IMG/VR virus record: IMGVR_UViG_3300032288_004964
Span: 248,001 to 312,000 of that record
Length of the DNA stretch: 64,000 bases
Reading direction: 5' to 3' (one strand)
Source of the DNA: a virus
In this document: piece after piece, positions 21,618-28,448 of the stretch
How the letters are laid out: each line of letters begins with the position of its first letter
How positions within the stretch are numbered: position 1 is the stretch's first letter
Notes under the pieces: model-generated
The model's database searches: none
What the model was told of the DNA's origin: nothing
The model's input: only the letters and a program-made list of their open reading frames with translations
Program-made: the position numbers and the translations under genes

Positions 21618-22044
21618 AGAAGTTGAAATATTAAAAATTGGAAGTATCATACCACCAGTAAGAATTAATGGTATGTATGATACTTCCATCAAACCTACCG
21701 CTATGGTAGTTTTTGATGCTGGATCAATATATGATCACTATGTCTCTATTCTTAGAGAAGAATGTAAAAATGATTATAGATTTCTAAAAACAGAAAAGTC
21801 TATTATTTCAGATAGATTCTCAAATAGGGTTGCTGGTAGAATAGGAGAAGGACATTCTTATGTTGGTAAGTTTGATGATGAACCACAAGTTGGTAAATCA
21901 TTTACTCTTGGTAATGGATCTTGGTCTACAACTACAGTTATTAATATAATTGATGAGAATATAATTATCACAAAGAATTCTATATATGCTATTCATGATG
22001 TCTCGAAAATGAGAGATAAAAAATTGAAAGATTTAGGAATATAA
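21610..22044 (+). CDS. Hypothetical protein
   Basis: 144 codons from the ATG at 21610 (a GTG at 21589 is also possible). Overlaps the peptidase stop by 8 nt. Beta-rich (VGKSFTLGNGSWSTTTVINI). No family recognised. Terminator CCCAC-TTTT-GTGGG follows. Confidence 0.6.
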   Translation: MTKEVEILKIGSIIPPVRINGMYDTSIKPTAMVVFDAGSIYDHYVSILREECKNDYRFLKTEKSIISDRFSNRVAGRIGEGHSYVGKFDDEPQVGKSFTLGNGSWSTTTVINIIDENIIITKNSIYAIHDVSKMRDKKLKDLGI

Positions 22045-22068
22045 ACCCACTTTTGTGGGTTTTTTTAT
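22045..22068 (+). terminator. Intrinsic terminator
   Basis: AACCCAC - TTTT - GTGGGTT with T run. Confidence 0.7.
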
Positions 22069-22076
22069 GATACATT

Positions 22077-22087
22077 TTTAATATATA
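22077..22087 (+). promoter_or_regulatory. Candidate late promoter (TTTAATATATA)
   Basis: Ends 4 nt before the ATG at 22092; plus-strand example of the late motif in front of a capsid-targeting-type protein. Confidence 0.5.
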
Positions 22088-22091
22088 GAAT

Positions 22092-22820
22092 ATGAAACAT
22101 ATTAAAAAATTCAATGAAAATAAAGTATCAATTTTTGATTCTTCTGAATGGCTAAAACTTCTACCTAAAAAATTAACTATTATTAATCAAAATGGTGAGT
22201 TTACACTAGATGTTAGAGGTTTAGATCCAGAAGATGGTTATTCTGGTGTGTATAATTTGATGAATTCTATTTCTATTTCTTATTCTCAAAATACTATTGA
22301 GAAAGAAGATGATGATCCAACGGCTGATGGTGAACCAGATAGTCTTCAATTTGATATTTCTATTGTTAAAGATAACAAAGGTGATGAAGCAAATCCTTCA
22401 AATTCTTTAAGATTAAATATTGACTTAACATATGGTGACTCAATGATGTATGAGTTTACAATTGATTATCCAAATAAAGTAAATGTTCATCATTATAATG
22501 GTAAAGATTCTTTATATGATCCTGAAACATACTTTGGATTTTCTGATGAGTCATTAAAGGAATTAGTTAATTTTTTCAATAGATTTGGATTCAATACTAC
22601 TACAGATGATTTTAAATTTATAGATAGTGATATAGATAGTTATGATTATAAACATCCTACTGAAAAGTATTTAAAAGACCCTCAAACAATCGGTAATAAA
22701 TTAATACCTATGATTATGGATGATGAGATGAAATCAGAGATTGATACTCTAAAAGGTGGTGATAAGATCAAAAGATATCATGAATTTGATTTTAAAAAGA
22801 AAAATAATTTGGCGGATTAA
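22092..22820 (+). CDS. Hypothetical protein, paralogue of 15597-16247
   Basis: 242 codons beginning MKHIKKFNENKVS. Shares with the 15597-16247 product the strands DSLQFDIS, LTYGDSMMYEFTID and DESLKELVNFFNRF followed by DDFKFID. Acidic insertion around residue 65. The N-terminal motif and the late promoter suggest a virion-packaged protein; function unknown. Confidence 0.7.
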   Translation: MKHIKKFNENKVSIFDSSEWLKLLPKKLTIINQNGEFTLDVRGLDPEDGYSGVYNLMNSISISYSQNTIEKEDDDPTADGEPDSLQFDISIVKDNKGDEANPSNSLRLNIDLTYGDSMMYEFTIDYPNKVNVHHYNGKDSLYDPETYFGFSDESLKELVNFFNRFGFNTTTDDFKFIDSDIDSYDYKHPTEKYLKDPQTIGNKLIPMIMDDEMKSEIDTLKGGDKIKRYHEFDFKKKNNLAD

Positions 22821-22831
22821 AAAATCTACCT

Positions 22832-22839
22832 TATATTTG
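22832..22839 (+). promoter_or_regulatory. Host-type promoter of a short RNA
   Basis: TATATTTG with TTTG at 22808-22811 (20-nt spacer). No ORF follows before the T-run at 22882. Confidence 0.55.
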
Positions 22840-22844
22840 TGAAA

Positions 22845-22891
22845 CAATTGGGATGGGAAACGATTCAGATACAAGTCTCAATTTTTTTTTA
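22845..22891 (+). ncRNA. Candidate ~45-nt small RNA
   Basis: Between its own promoter (22832) and a T9 tract. ATTGGGA (22847-22853) pairs with TCTCAAT (22876-22882), closing a loop and ending in Ts, so promoter and terminator frame a very short noncoding transcript. Confidence 0.4.
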
Positions 22892-22923
22892 CAAAAATAA
22901 TTTGGCAGATATAAAACTTTTTT

Positions 22924-22931
22924 CTATATTT
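22924..22931 (+). promoter_or_regulatory. Host-type promoter for leader 4
   Basis: TATATTTG with TTTG at 22901-22904 (19-nt spacer); near-identical to the leader 3 promoter region. A late-like TTATAATATATA follows at 22972-22983. Confidence 0.7.
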
Positions 22932-22987
22932 GTATAAAATAAGAACAAATAACAAAAAGAGAGAATAACTTTATAATATATACTGAA

Positions 22988-23086
22988 ATGAAAAACTTAA
23001 ACTTAAATATCGTTAACCCGCAACCTCAAGTTGTAATCGATCAGGATCCTGATACGATAGGGGCTAACTATGTGGTTTTAAGTTAA
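22988..23086 (+). CDS. Leader peptide 4 (Pro/Gln/Asp), attenuator of tRNA cluster 4
   Basis: 32-residue ORF with the core NPQPQVVIDQDPD: three Pro, three Gln, three Asp. Downstream lie Asp and Pro tRNAs (two each) and then, after leader 5, two Gln tRNAs and GlnRS. CTAACT (23064-23069) plus GGTT (23074-23077) in the leader can pair with AGTTAG and AACC of the terminator's 5' arm. Same layout as leaders 1, 3 and 5. Confidence 0.8.
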   Translation: MKNLNLNIVNPQPQVVIDQDPDTIGANYVVLS

Positions 23087-23110
23087 AGAATAATATTAAC
23101 TATGAAACGT

Positions 23111-23146
23111 AACCCAGTTAGTCGAAAGATTAACTGGGTTTTTTGT
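23111..23146 (+). terminator. Attenuator terminator 4
   Basis: AACCCAGTTAGTC - GAAA - GATTAACTGGGTT (13 pairs with one G-U, GNRA loop) plus T run. Confidence 0.85.
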
Positions 23147-23223
23147 TTTTTATAAATTATAGAAATGAGTATATAAAAATAAAAAGTACTCTTTAGAGAA
23201 TAGAGTAAAAGAATTCTCAAATT

Positions 23224-23297
23224 GGTTCGTTAGTAGAGTTGGTTACAATATCGCACTGTCACTGCGAAGGTCACGGGTTCGAATCCCGTACGAACCG
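23224..23297 (+). tRNA. tRNA-Asp(GTC)
   Basis: Acceptor GGTTCGT/ACGAACC, G73, anticodon arm TCGCA-CTGTCAC-TGCGA, T-arm CACGGG/CCCGT. Canonical. Confidence 0.9.
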
Positions 23298-23302
23298 CAA
23301 AA

Positions 23303-23374
23303 GGTCTTGTCGTCCAATGGTAGGATAACCCGTTGTCTGCGGGAAGGTTGTGGGTTCGAATCCCATCAGGACCG
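23303..23374 (+). tRNA. tRNA-Asp(GTC), atypical anticodon loop
   Basis: Acceptor GGTCTTG/CAGGACC, G73, D-arm GTCC/GGAT, anticodon stem CCCG/CGGG with loop TTGTCTG (GTC, but U37 instead of a purine), T-arm GTGGG/CCCAT. Second Asp copy; isotype less certain. Confidence 0.75.
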
Positions 23375-23383
23375 CTAAAATTT

Positions 23384-23456
23384 CGGGGTGTAGCGCAGTT
23401 GGTAGCGCGCCTGGTTTGGGACCAGGAGGTCGTCAGTTCGAGCCTGGCCACTCCGA
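23384..23456 (+). tRNA. tRNA-Pro(TGG)
   Basis: Acceptor CGGGGTG/CACTCCG, D-arm GCGC/GCGC, anticodon arm CCTGG-TTTGGGA-CCAGG, T-arm GTCAG/CTGGC. Canonical. Confidence 0.9.
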
Positions 23457-23469
23457 CAAAAAATTAAAA

Positions 23470-23554
23470 CGAGATGTAGCCTAGAGGTTTCCGTATGGAT
23501 AAAGGCACTTGGTTTGGGACCAAGACGACGCAGGTTCGAATCCTGCCATCTCGA
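23470..23554 (+). tRNA. tRNA-Pro(TGG) with hairpin inserted in the D-loop
   Basis: Acceptor CGAGATG/CATCTCG, D-stem GCCT/AGGC, anticodon arm CTTGG-TTTGGGA-CCAAG, T-arm GCAGG/CCTGC. The D-loop holds an extra TTCC-GTAT-GGA hairpin. Second Pro copy. Confidence 0.85.
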
Positions 23555-23585
23555 CAAAGAAAAAAAATATTAATAAATAGAAATT

Positions 23586-23639
23586 ATGAGAACAACAACA
23601 CAATACCAACAACAACAACAAATTAATCCAACAGATTGA
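23586..23639 (+). CDS. Leader peptide 5 (poly-Gln), attenuator of tRNA-Gln and GlnRS
   Basis: 17-residue ORF MRTTTQYQQQQQINPTD with six CAA Gln codons. CAGATTGA (23632-23639), 10 nt after the last CAA, is the exact complement of TCAATCTG (23677-23684) in the terminator's 5' arm and loop. Directly downstream are two tRNA-Gln(TTG) genes and the GlnRS gene. This is textbook attenuator geometry: Gln-tRNA shortage would stall the ribosome on CAA and permit read-through. No separate promoter seen; probably read on from leader 4. Confidence 0.85.
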   Translation: MRTTTQYQQQQQINPTD

Positions 23640-23667
23640 TAATGGTATCGTATTGTTTAAACTTTAC

Positions 23668-23704
23668 AAACCCTACTCAATCTGATTGAGTAGGGTTTTT
23701 TTAT
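23668..23704 (+). terminator. Attenuator terminator 5
   Basis: AAACCCTACTCAAT - CTG - ATTGAGTAGGGTTT (14 bp) plus T run, directly before tRNA-Gln. Confidence 0.9.
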
Positions 23705-23778
23705 TGTCCGGTGGCGAAATTGGTAGACGCACTAAGCTTTGACCTTAGTTTTTGTAGGTTCGAACCCTACCCGGACAG
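23705..23778 (+). tRNA. tRNA-Gln(TTG)
   Basis: Acceptor TGTCCGG/CCGGACA, G73, anticodon arm CTAAG-CTTTGAC-CTTAG, T-arm GTAGG/CCTAC. Starts one base after the attenuator T run. Confidence 0.9.
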
Positions 23779-23785
23779 CAACAAT

Positions 23786-23857
23786 TGGAAAATAGTATAA
23801 TGGTTATTATTTCTGACTTTGAATCAGAAGATACAGGTTCGATCCCTGTTTTTCCAA
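23786..23857 (+). tRNA. tRNA-Gln(TTG), second copy
   Basis: Acceptor TGGAAAA/TTTTCCA, anticodon arm TCTGA-CTTTGAA-TCAGA, T-arm ACAGG-TTCGATC-CCTGT. Twenty nt before the GlnRS start. Confidence 0.9.
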
Positions 23858-23876
23858 CTAAAAAAATATAAAAATT

Positions 23877-25511
23877 ATGAATTTCATAGAAGAAAAAATA
23901 TTAGAAAAAGGAAATCTCGATAAGTTAAAACTTCGTTTTCCACCAGAACCAAATGGGGCTATACTAAACGATGGTAGAGTTGTCGGTGGTCTTCACTTAG
24001 GACATGCTAAATCCATTATACTAAATTTTGGATTAGCAGAAAAGTATAATGCTACATGTGTGTTAAGGTTTGATGATACAAATCCAACTACTGAAAGAAA
24101 AGAGTTTGTAGATTCAATGATTGAGGATATCAAATGGCTTGGTTATACTCCAAGTGAAATCAGATACACATCTGATTATTTTGATTTTCTTTATGAATGT
24201 GCTGTTACTTTAATTAAGAAAGGATTAGCTTATGTTGATGATTCAACATCTGAAGAAATTGCTAACTTAAAAGGAACTCCAACTTCAGTTGGTAAAGACT
24301 CACCTTATAAATCTAGAAGTATAGAAGAAAACTTAGACTTATTTAATAGAATGAGATTAGGTGAATTCTATGAAGGTTCTAAAATCTTGAGAGCCAATAT
24401 TGATATGACTTCTCCTAATATGATTTTAAGAGATCCGGTTCTTTACAGAATAATATCTAAGTCACATCACAGAACTGGTGATACTTGGAAGATTTATCCA
24501 ATGTATGACTTTGCTCATCCACTTTCAGATTATAAAGAAGGTATCACTGATTCCCTTTGTACTTTAGAATTTGAAGTTCATAGACCTTTATATATGTGGG
24601 TCTTAGAAAATTGTGATTTAGAAAATTCTTTACCAGAAGAAACTGAGTTTGCTCGTTTGAACATTGACTATACGGTTATGTCAAAGAGAAAACTAAAAAG
24701 ATTAGTTGAAGAAGGATTTGTTGATGGGTGGAATGATCCAAGAATGCCAACTATTTCTGGTTTAAGAAGAAGAGGTTTTACTCCAAACGCTATTAAAGAT
24801 TTCTGCGATAGAATTTCTGTTACCAGAAAAGAATCAGTTGTTTCTTATTTGCTTTTAGAAGAATGTTTAAGAACTGATTTGAATATAGTTACCAATAGAT
24901 TAATGGGTGTTATGGATCCAGTTAAGTTAGTTATTACTAATTGGGATAGCGGAACTGAAATGGTTGAAGTTGAAAATAATCCTGGCGATGAAAGTGCTGG
25001 AGTGAGAATGATTCCTTTTAGTGGTGAATTATTTATTGAAAGAGAAGATTTCAGAGAAGAAGCCAATAAAAAATTTCATAGATTGAAATTAGGTGGAGAA
25101 GTAAGACTAAAAGGAGCTTATGTTATTATGGCTAACGAAGTTATCAAAGATGAATTTGGGGAAATCACTGAGATCAGATGTACTTATGATCCTTTAACAA
25201 GATCGGGTATGACTTTTGAAAGAAAGATTAAAGGAACTATTCACTGGGTATCTGCTGAACACGGAGTTAGAATGGATGTAAATGAATATGATAGATTGTT
25301 CAATGATGAATCACCAGATAAAAATGAAGATGATTTTATCAATTATATCAACCCAGATTCACTTATAATTAATGATAAGGCAATCTTTGAACCTCACGTT
25401 TTAAACGTCAAGGCACCAGTTCAAATGATGAGAAAGGGGTATTATATTTTAGATACTGACGGTAAAAGTTTCAATAAAACGGTAAGTTTGAAAGAAGGTT
25501 GGGTAGGTTAA
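23877..25511 (+). CDS. glnS: Glutaminyl-tRNA synthetase
   Basis: 544 codons, close to bacterial GlnRS length. RFPPEPNGAILNDGRVVGGL-HLGHAKSIIL contains the class I HIGH motif (HLGH), LRFDDTNPTTE follows, and VMSKRKLKRLVEEG (about residues 260-275) is the KMSKS loop; DGWNDPRMPTISGLRRRGF is diagnostic of GlnRS. The C-terminal beta-barrel anticodon-binding domains are present. It would charge the two tRNA-Gln genes just upstream; tRNAs and synthetase share one transcript controlled by the poly-Gln attenuator. Ends in a 4-nt overlap with a convergent gene. Confidence 0.95.
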   Translation: MNFIEEKILEKGNLDKLKLRFPPEPNGAILNDGRVVGGLHLGHAKSIILNFGLAEKYNATCVLRFDDTNPTTERKEFVDSMIEDIKWLGYTPSEIRYTSDYFDFLYECAVTLIKKGLAYVDDSTSEEIANLKGTPTSVGKDSPYKSRSIEENLDLFNRMRLGEFYEGSKILRANIDMTSPNMILRDPVLYRIISKSHHRTGDTWKIYPMYDFAHPLSDYKEGITDSLCTLEFEVHRPLYMWVLENCDLENSLPEETEFARLNIDYTVMSKRKLKRLVEEGFVDGWNDPRMPTISGLRRRGFTPNAIKDFCDRISVTRKESVVSYLLLEECLRTDLNIVTNRLMGVMDPVKLVITNWDSGTEMVEVENNPGDESAGVRMIPFSGELFIEREDFREEANKKFHRLKLGGEVRLKGAYVIMANEVIKDEFGEITEIRCTYDPLTRSGMTFERKIKGTIHWVSAEHGVRMDVNEYDRLFNDESPDKNEDDFINYINPDSLIINDKAIFEPHVLNVKAPVQMMRKGYYILDTDGKSFNKTVSLKEGWVG

Positions 25512-25882
25512 ACTACCTCCCATCTTCCGTCTGATAAAAATTTATAAGAGCCGACAAACTCAAATTTTTTCCATTGGTCTGGAGATATTAAAGAAAGGAA
25601 TTCTTCATTGGATTCCTTTTTATAAAGGTTATATATTTCACCTGTTACTGGTTCAAAATTATGATTAGATTTATATAATCTTTCATTAATTTGAATATCT
25701 TTCATCAGTAGTTCATATTGATTAGCAATTTCTTCAAATTTAGTAGAATAGTATTTCTTTACTTTAGTATTTTTCTCCATTTTAAACAAAGATATATCAT
25801 CTGGTTTAAAATTCTGAGATCCAATTTCGGTTGGATAAGATTTAATTATTTTATCTTCTACAAAGTTATCTGGTCTTTTCAT
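25508..25882 (-). CDS. Hypothetical protein
   Basis: 124 codons, charged, mostly helical. Its 3' end overlaps the GlnRS 3' end by 4 nt. No family recognised. Confidence 0.6.
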   Translation of the reverse strand: MKRPDNFVEDKIIKSYPTEIGSQNFKPDDISLFKMEKNTKVKKYYSTKFEEIANQYELLMKDIQINERLYKSNHNFEPVTGEIYNLYKKESNEEFLSLISPDQWKKFEFVGSYKFLSDGRWEVV

Positions 25883-25966
25883 ATTAATTATATAATATAG
25901 TATTTATTAGTTTAAAGTATATCATGATGATACATGAATTTGCTTTTATTAGTTAAATTTTTTTCT

Positions 25967-25974
25967 TATATTTG
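25967..25974 (+). promoter_or_regulatory. Host-type promoter
   Basis: TATATTTG 18 nt before the ATG at 25993; heads the run of overlapping genes 25993-28448. Confidence 0.65.
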
Positions 25975-25992
25975 TAAATAATATATAATTTA

Positions 25993-26448
25993 ATGACCTC
26001 GGTATTCAAAATAAAATTCGATAAAAATTCTGACTTCTTAAATGATGATTATGAAAGATTGGCAGAGTATGAAAAAGAAGTTATTTCTAATATTGAAGTT
26101 GAATCATTTTTTGATTATGATGATGATGATGATAAATACAACTGTATTTTAATCACAACACACATTGAAATTGAAAAATATATTAGTATATTAAACAATA
26201 ATTTAATTAAATATGAACTAAAAGATTTATCTAAAAGTATATTAAAAGGTAAAATTGATATAGAAGATTTACTAAAAGATAAATATTTACCAACAAGTCA
26301 GATAAAATTTAATATCTTTATGGAAGGTATTAATTACTGGACAATGGAAAATATAGATATTGATACTATACTTGATAGAATATCAGAAGTAGGAATGAAC
26401 AATTTAAAAGAAGTAGAAAAAGATTTTCTCAAAAACTATAAAATATGA
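25993..26448 (+). CDS. Hypothetical acidic protein
   Basis: 151 codons with an Asp tract (FFDYDDDDDKYN, about residue 40). No family recognised. First gene of a tightly overlapping operon. Confidence 0.65.
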   Translation: MTSVFKIKFDKNSDFLNDDYERLAEYEKEVISNIEVESFFDYDDDDDKYNCILITTHIEIEKYISILNNNLIKYELKDLSKSILKGKIDIEDLLKDKYLPTSQIKFNIFMEGINYWTMENIDIDTILDRISEVGMNNLKEVEKDFLKNYKI

Positions 26449-26600
26449 AAAATATAATCACTAAAATTTGCCAATCTTTGGCTGATAAAATTATTAAAAA
26501 CATTAAAGAATCTCAGACAGATTTTGAGTATGAGTTTTGGATTTCACAAGGATTAAACCTTGATGATTTCTGTATTAGAAGAGGTATTTATTTAAATTAA
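26445..26600 (+). CDS. Small hypothetical protein (51 aa)
   Basis: 51 codons starting MKNIITKICQSLADKIIKNI, ATGA overlap with the previous gene, one base before the next. Helical N-terminus. No family recognised. Confidence 0.55.
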   Translation: MKNIITKICQSLADKIIKNIKESQTDFEYEFWISQGLNLDDFCIRRGIYLN

Positions 26601-26601
26601 A

Positions 26602-27015
26602 ATGAACTTATTTTTAGACGACATCCGCACTCCGGATATGTCACATAAACCCGGTAAAGGTTTAGGCACAGATTATTCTGATAAAAACAAATGGGTTATT
26701 GCCAGAGATTACTTCCAATTTGTTGATATCATTAATAATCATTTTGATGAAATTGAATTAGTTTCATTTGACCATGACCTTGCTTGTGTTAAAGATGGTA
26801 AAGAATATACTGGTAAAACAGCTGCTGACTACTTAATTAATTACTGTTTAGACAATGATAAAAAGTTTCCAAGTTGGTATGCACATACTGATAATACATC
26901 TGGTCGTCAAAATATAATTGGAGGTATTACTTCTTATTTGAAGAATGTTGAAGGAGTTGATATGTCTAATTTTAGATATTTTCATAATGGAATTTTAAAT
27001 GGTAAAATGGTATGA
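26602..27015 (+). CDS. Cyclic-phosphate-processing receiver-like domain protein
   Basis: 137 codons. MNLFLDDIRTP, WVIARDYFQFVDII, ELVSFDHDLA and KTAADYLINYC match the phage family of degraded receiver domains (cREC) with a conserved N-terminal Leu-Asp-Asp and an internal FDHDLA. That family was predicted computationally to process cyclic-phosphate RNA ends. In a phage full of tRNA genes this would fit RNA repair, but catalysis is unproven here. ATGA overlap with the next gene. Confidence 0.7.
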   Translation: MNLFLDDIRTPDMSHKPGKGLGTDYSDKNKWVIARDYFQFVDIINNHFDEIELVSFDHDLACVKDGKEYTGKTAADYLINYCLDNDKKFPSWYAHTDNTSGRQNIIGGITSYLKNVEGVDMSNFRYFHNGILNGKMV

Positions 27016-27326
27016 GTAATTTTATAGCAAGACATATAATAAGTAAAATAGAATCAGAGATAAAAAAGAAACAAGCTATTTTAAAGCATGAAAGTTTCTA
27101 TTACTTTGATGTTCCTGTTAGTAACGGTGTTAAAAAAATTAATAGATTTAATAGATGGAACCCTTATATGACAGAAGAAATATTACCTTATAGTTGGTAT
27201 ACTTTACAAGGTAGTACTCTTATGGAGATTTTAGATAAAATTAAAAACAATAAATTCTACATTTATAAAAAAGTAAATGGTAAAGATTGTAAAACAAGAA
27301 TAAGAAATGAGCAAATTAAAAGATAA
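27012..27326 (+). CDS. Hypothetical protein
   Basis: 104 codons, basic (many Lys), no membrane segment, no family recognised. Overlaps both neighbours. Confidence 0.6.
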   Translation: MSNFIARHIISKIESEIKKKQAILKHESFYYFDVPVSNGVKKINRFNRWNPYMTEEILPYSWYTLQGSTLMEILDKIKNNKFYIYKKVNGKDCKTRIRNEQIKR

Positions 27327-28026
27327 GGATTTTAAAGGATATGGTTTACAATATGAGTATAATACTCAAAGTAATTGTTATGAACATGCTTGTGATGATG
27401 AAGGAATTTGTCGTTGTTCTACAATAGAAAATGCTCGTGTTGAAAATGTTGATGTTAAAATAATTGTAGATAAGATTTATGCTTTATATTTTGATAATTC
27501 AAAATCTACTAAAAGACATAATACTATCAATTCTATTTTATATGGAATGGATAAAGAAATTGACATCTATACTATAGATAGAATTGTTAGAGCTCATAAA
27601 ATTTGGAAAAATGATAATTGGGATATTTCAATTGAAGGTGGTTATTATGGAGAAGAATTAGGAGATATTAAAATAATTGAGTCACTTGCTAAAAGAATTG
27701 AGAGTGATTTAGAATTGGCTTTTGATATTGATGATTTGGATAAAAGAATTGAATTCATTCTAAATGTTGAATATGGATATATTTTACCAGAATTAGTAAA
27801 TTCTAAATATGAAATAGTGGATATTAAAAAATCAGATATTATATTTGGAAGCGATGATCATTATAAAAAAATACAAACAGAAAATTTAGAACATTATTCT
27901 AATAAGAATTATACTGGTATCAGGGGTATTGTTAAGGAAAAAGATAGTAAGTTTAGACTAATAGATGGATATCACCGTGTCTATAAATTTGATGGTGATT
28001 TAATTAAAGTTTTAAAAGCAAAATGA
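27307..28026 (+). CDS. ParB/sulfiredoxin-like domain protein
   Basis: 239 codons. The C-terminal segment GIVKEKDSKFRLIDGYHRVYK resembles the ParB/Srx nucleotide-binding motif (DGHHR). The N-terminal part (CYEHACDDEGICRCSTIEN) has four Cys that may bind metal. Middle acidic and unrecognised. Possible nuclease or phosphotransferase; family call by motif only. Confidence 0.55.
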   Translation: MSKLKDKDFKGYGLQYEYNTQSNCYEHACDDEGICRCSTIENARVENVDVKIIVDKIYALYFDNSKSTKRHNTINSILYGMDKEIDIYTIDRIVRAHKIWKNDNWDISIEGGYYGEELGDIKIIESLAKRIESDLELAFDIDDLDKRIEFILNVEYGYILPELVNSKYEIVDIKKSDIIFGSDDHYKKIQTENLEHYSNKNYTGIRGIVKEKDSKFRLIDGYHRVYKFDGDLIKVLKAK

Positions 28027-28448
28027 TTAATTTTTTTCATCATGGAAATAATATCGGATTCTCCTTTAATGGAGTTTCCGGTTTTATTTTGCTATTTTTT
28101 TTAATATATGAAGTAGGATTTTTTCTTTTTACAAGAACATTTACTATTCATAAAATATACCTTTACATTGTAGTTAGAAGACAATTAAAACAAATGATAC
28201 CTAAATGGTGGGAAATAAACAGTATGAGTTTTGTTTATATTCATAAAAAAAATAAATACTATGAGGTTTATATTAAACTTCGTAGAAAATTTAATGAAGG
28301 ATGGGCAAATGATTTTATTAAAGTAAATTCTATCGGTAAAATAATTAACTCAGATTTTATGAACTATATTAATGAATATGATCAAAAATATCAAAATGAA
28401 ATTAAACAATGGATGAGAAATAAGGCTTTAGAAGATATTGGAATTTAA
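28023..28448 (+). CDS. Membrane protein with cytosolic tail
   Basis: 141 codons. A hydrophobic segment at residues 18-38 (SGFILLFFLIYEVGFFLFTR), then a basic soluble domain. No family recognised. Its 3' end overlaps the convergent 28445-30319 gene by 4 nt. Confidence 0.6.
   Translation: MINFFHHGNNIGFSFNGVSGFILLFFLIYEVGFFLFTRTFTIHKIYLYIVVRRQLKQMIPKWWEINSMSFVYIHKKNKYYEVYIKLRRKFNEGWANDFIKVNSIGKIINSDFMNYINEYDQKYQNEIKQWMRNKALEDIGI

Noticed and set aside
23230-23557. Minus-strand ORFs over Asp/Pro tRNAs
   Set aside because: tRNA shadows.
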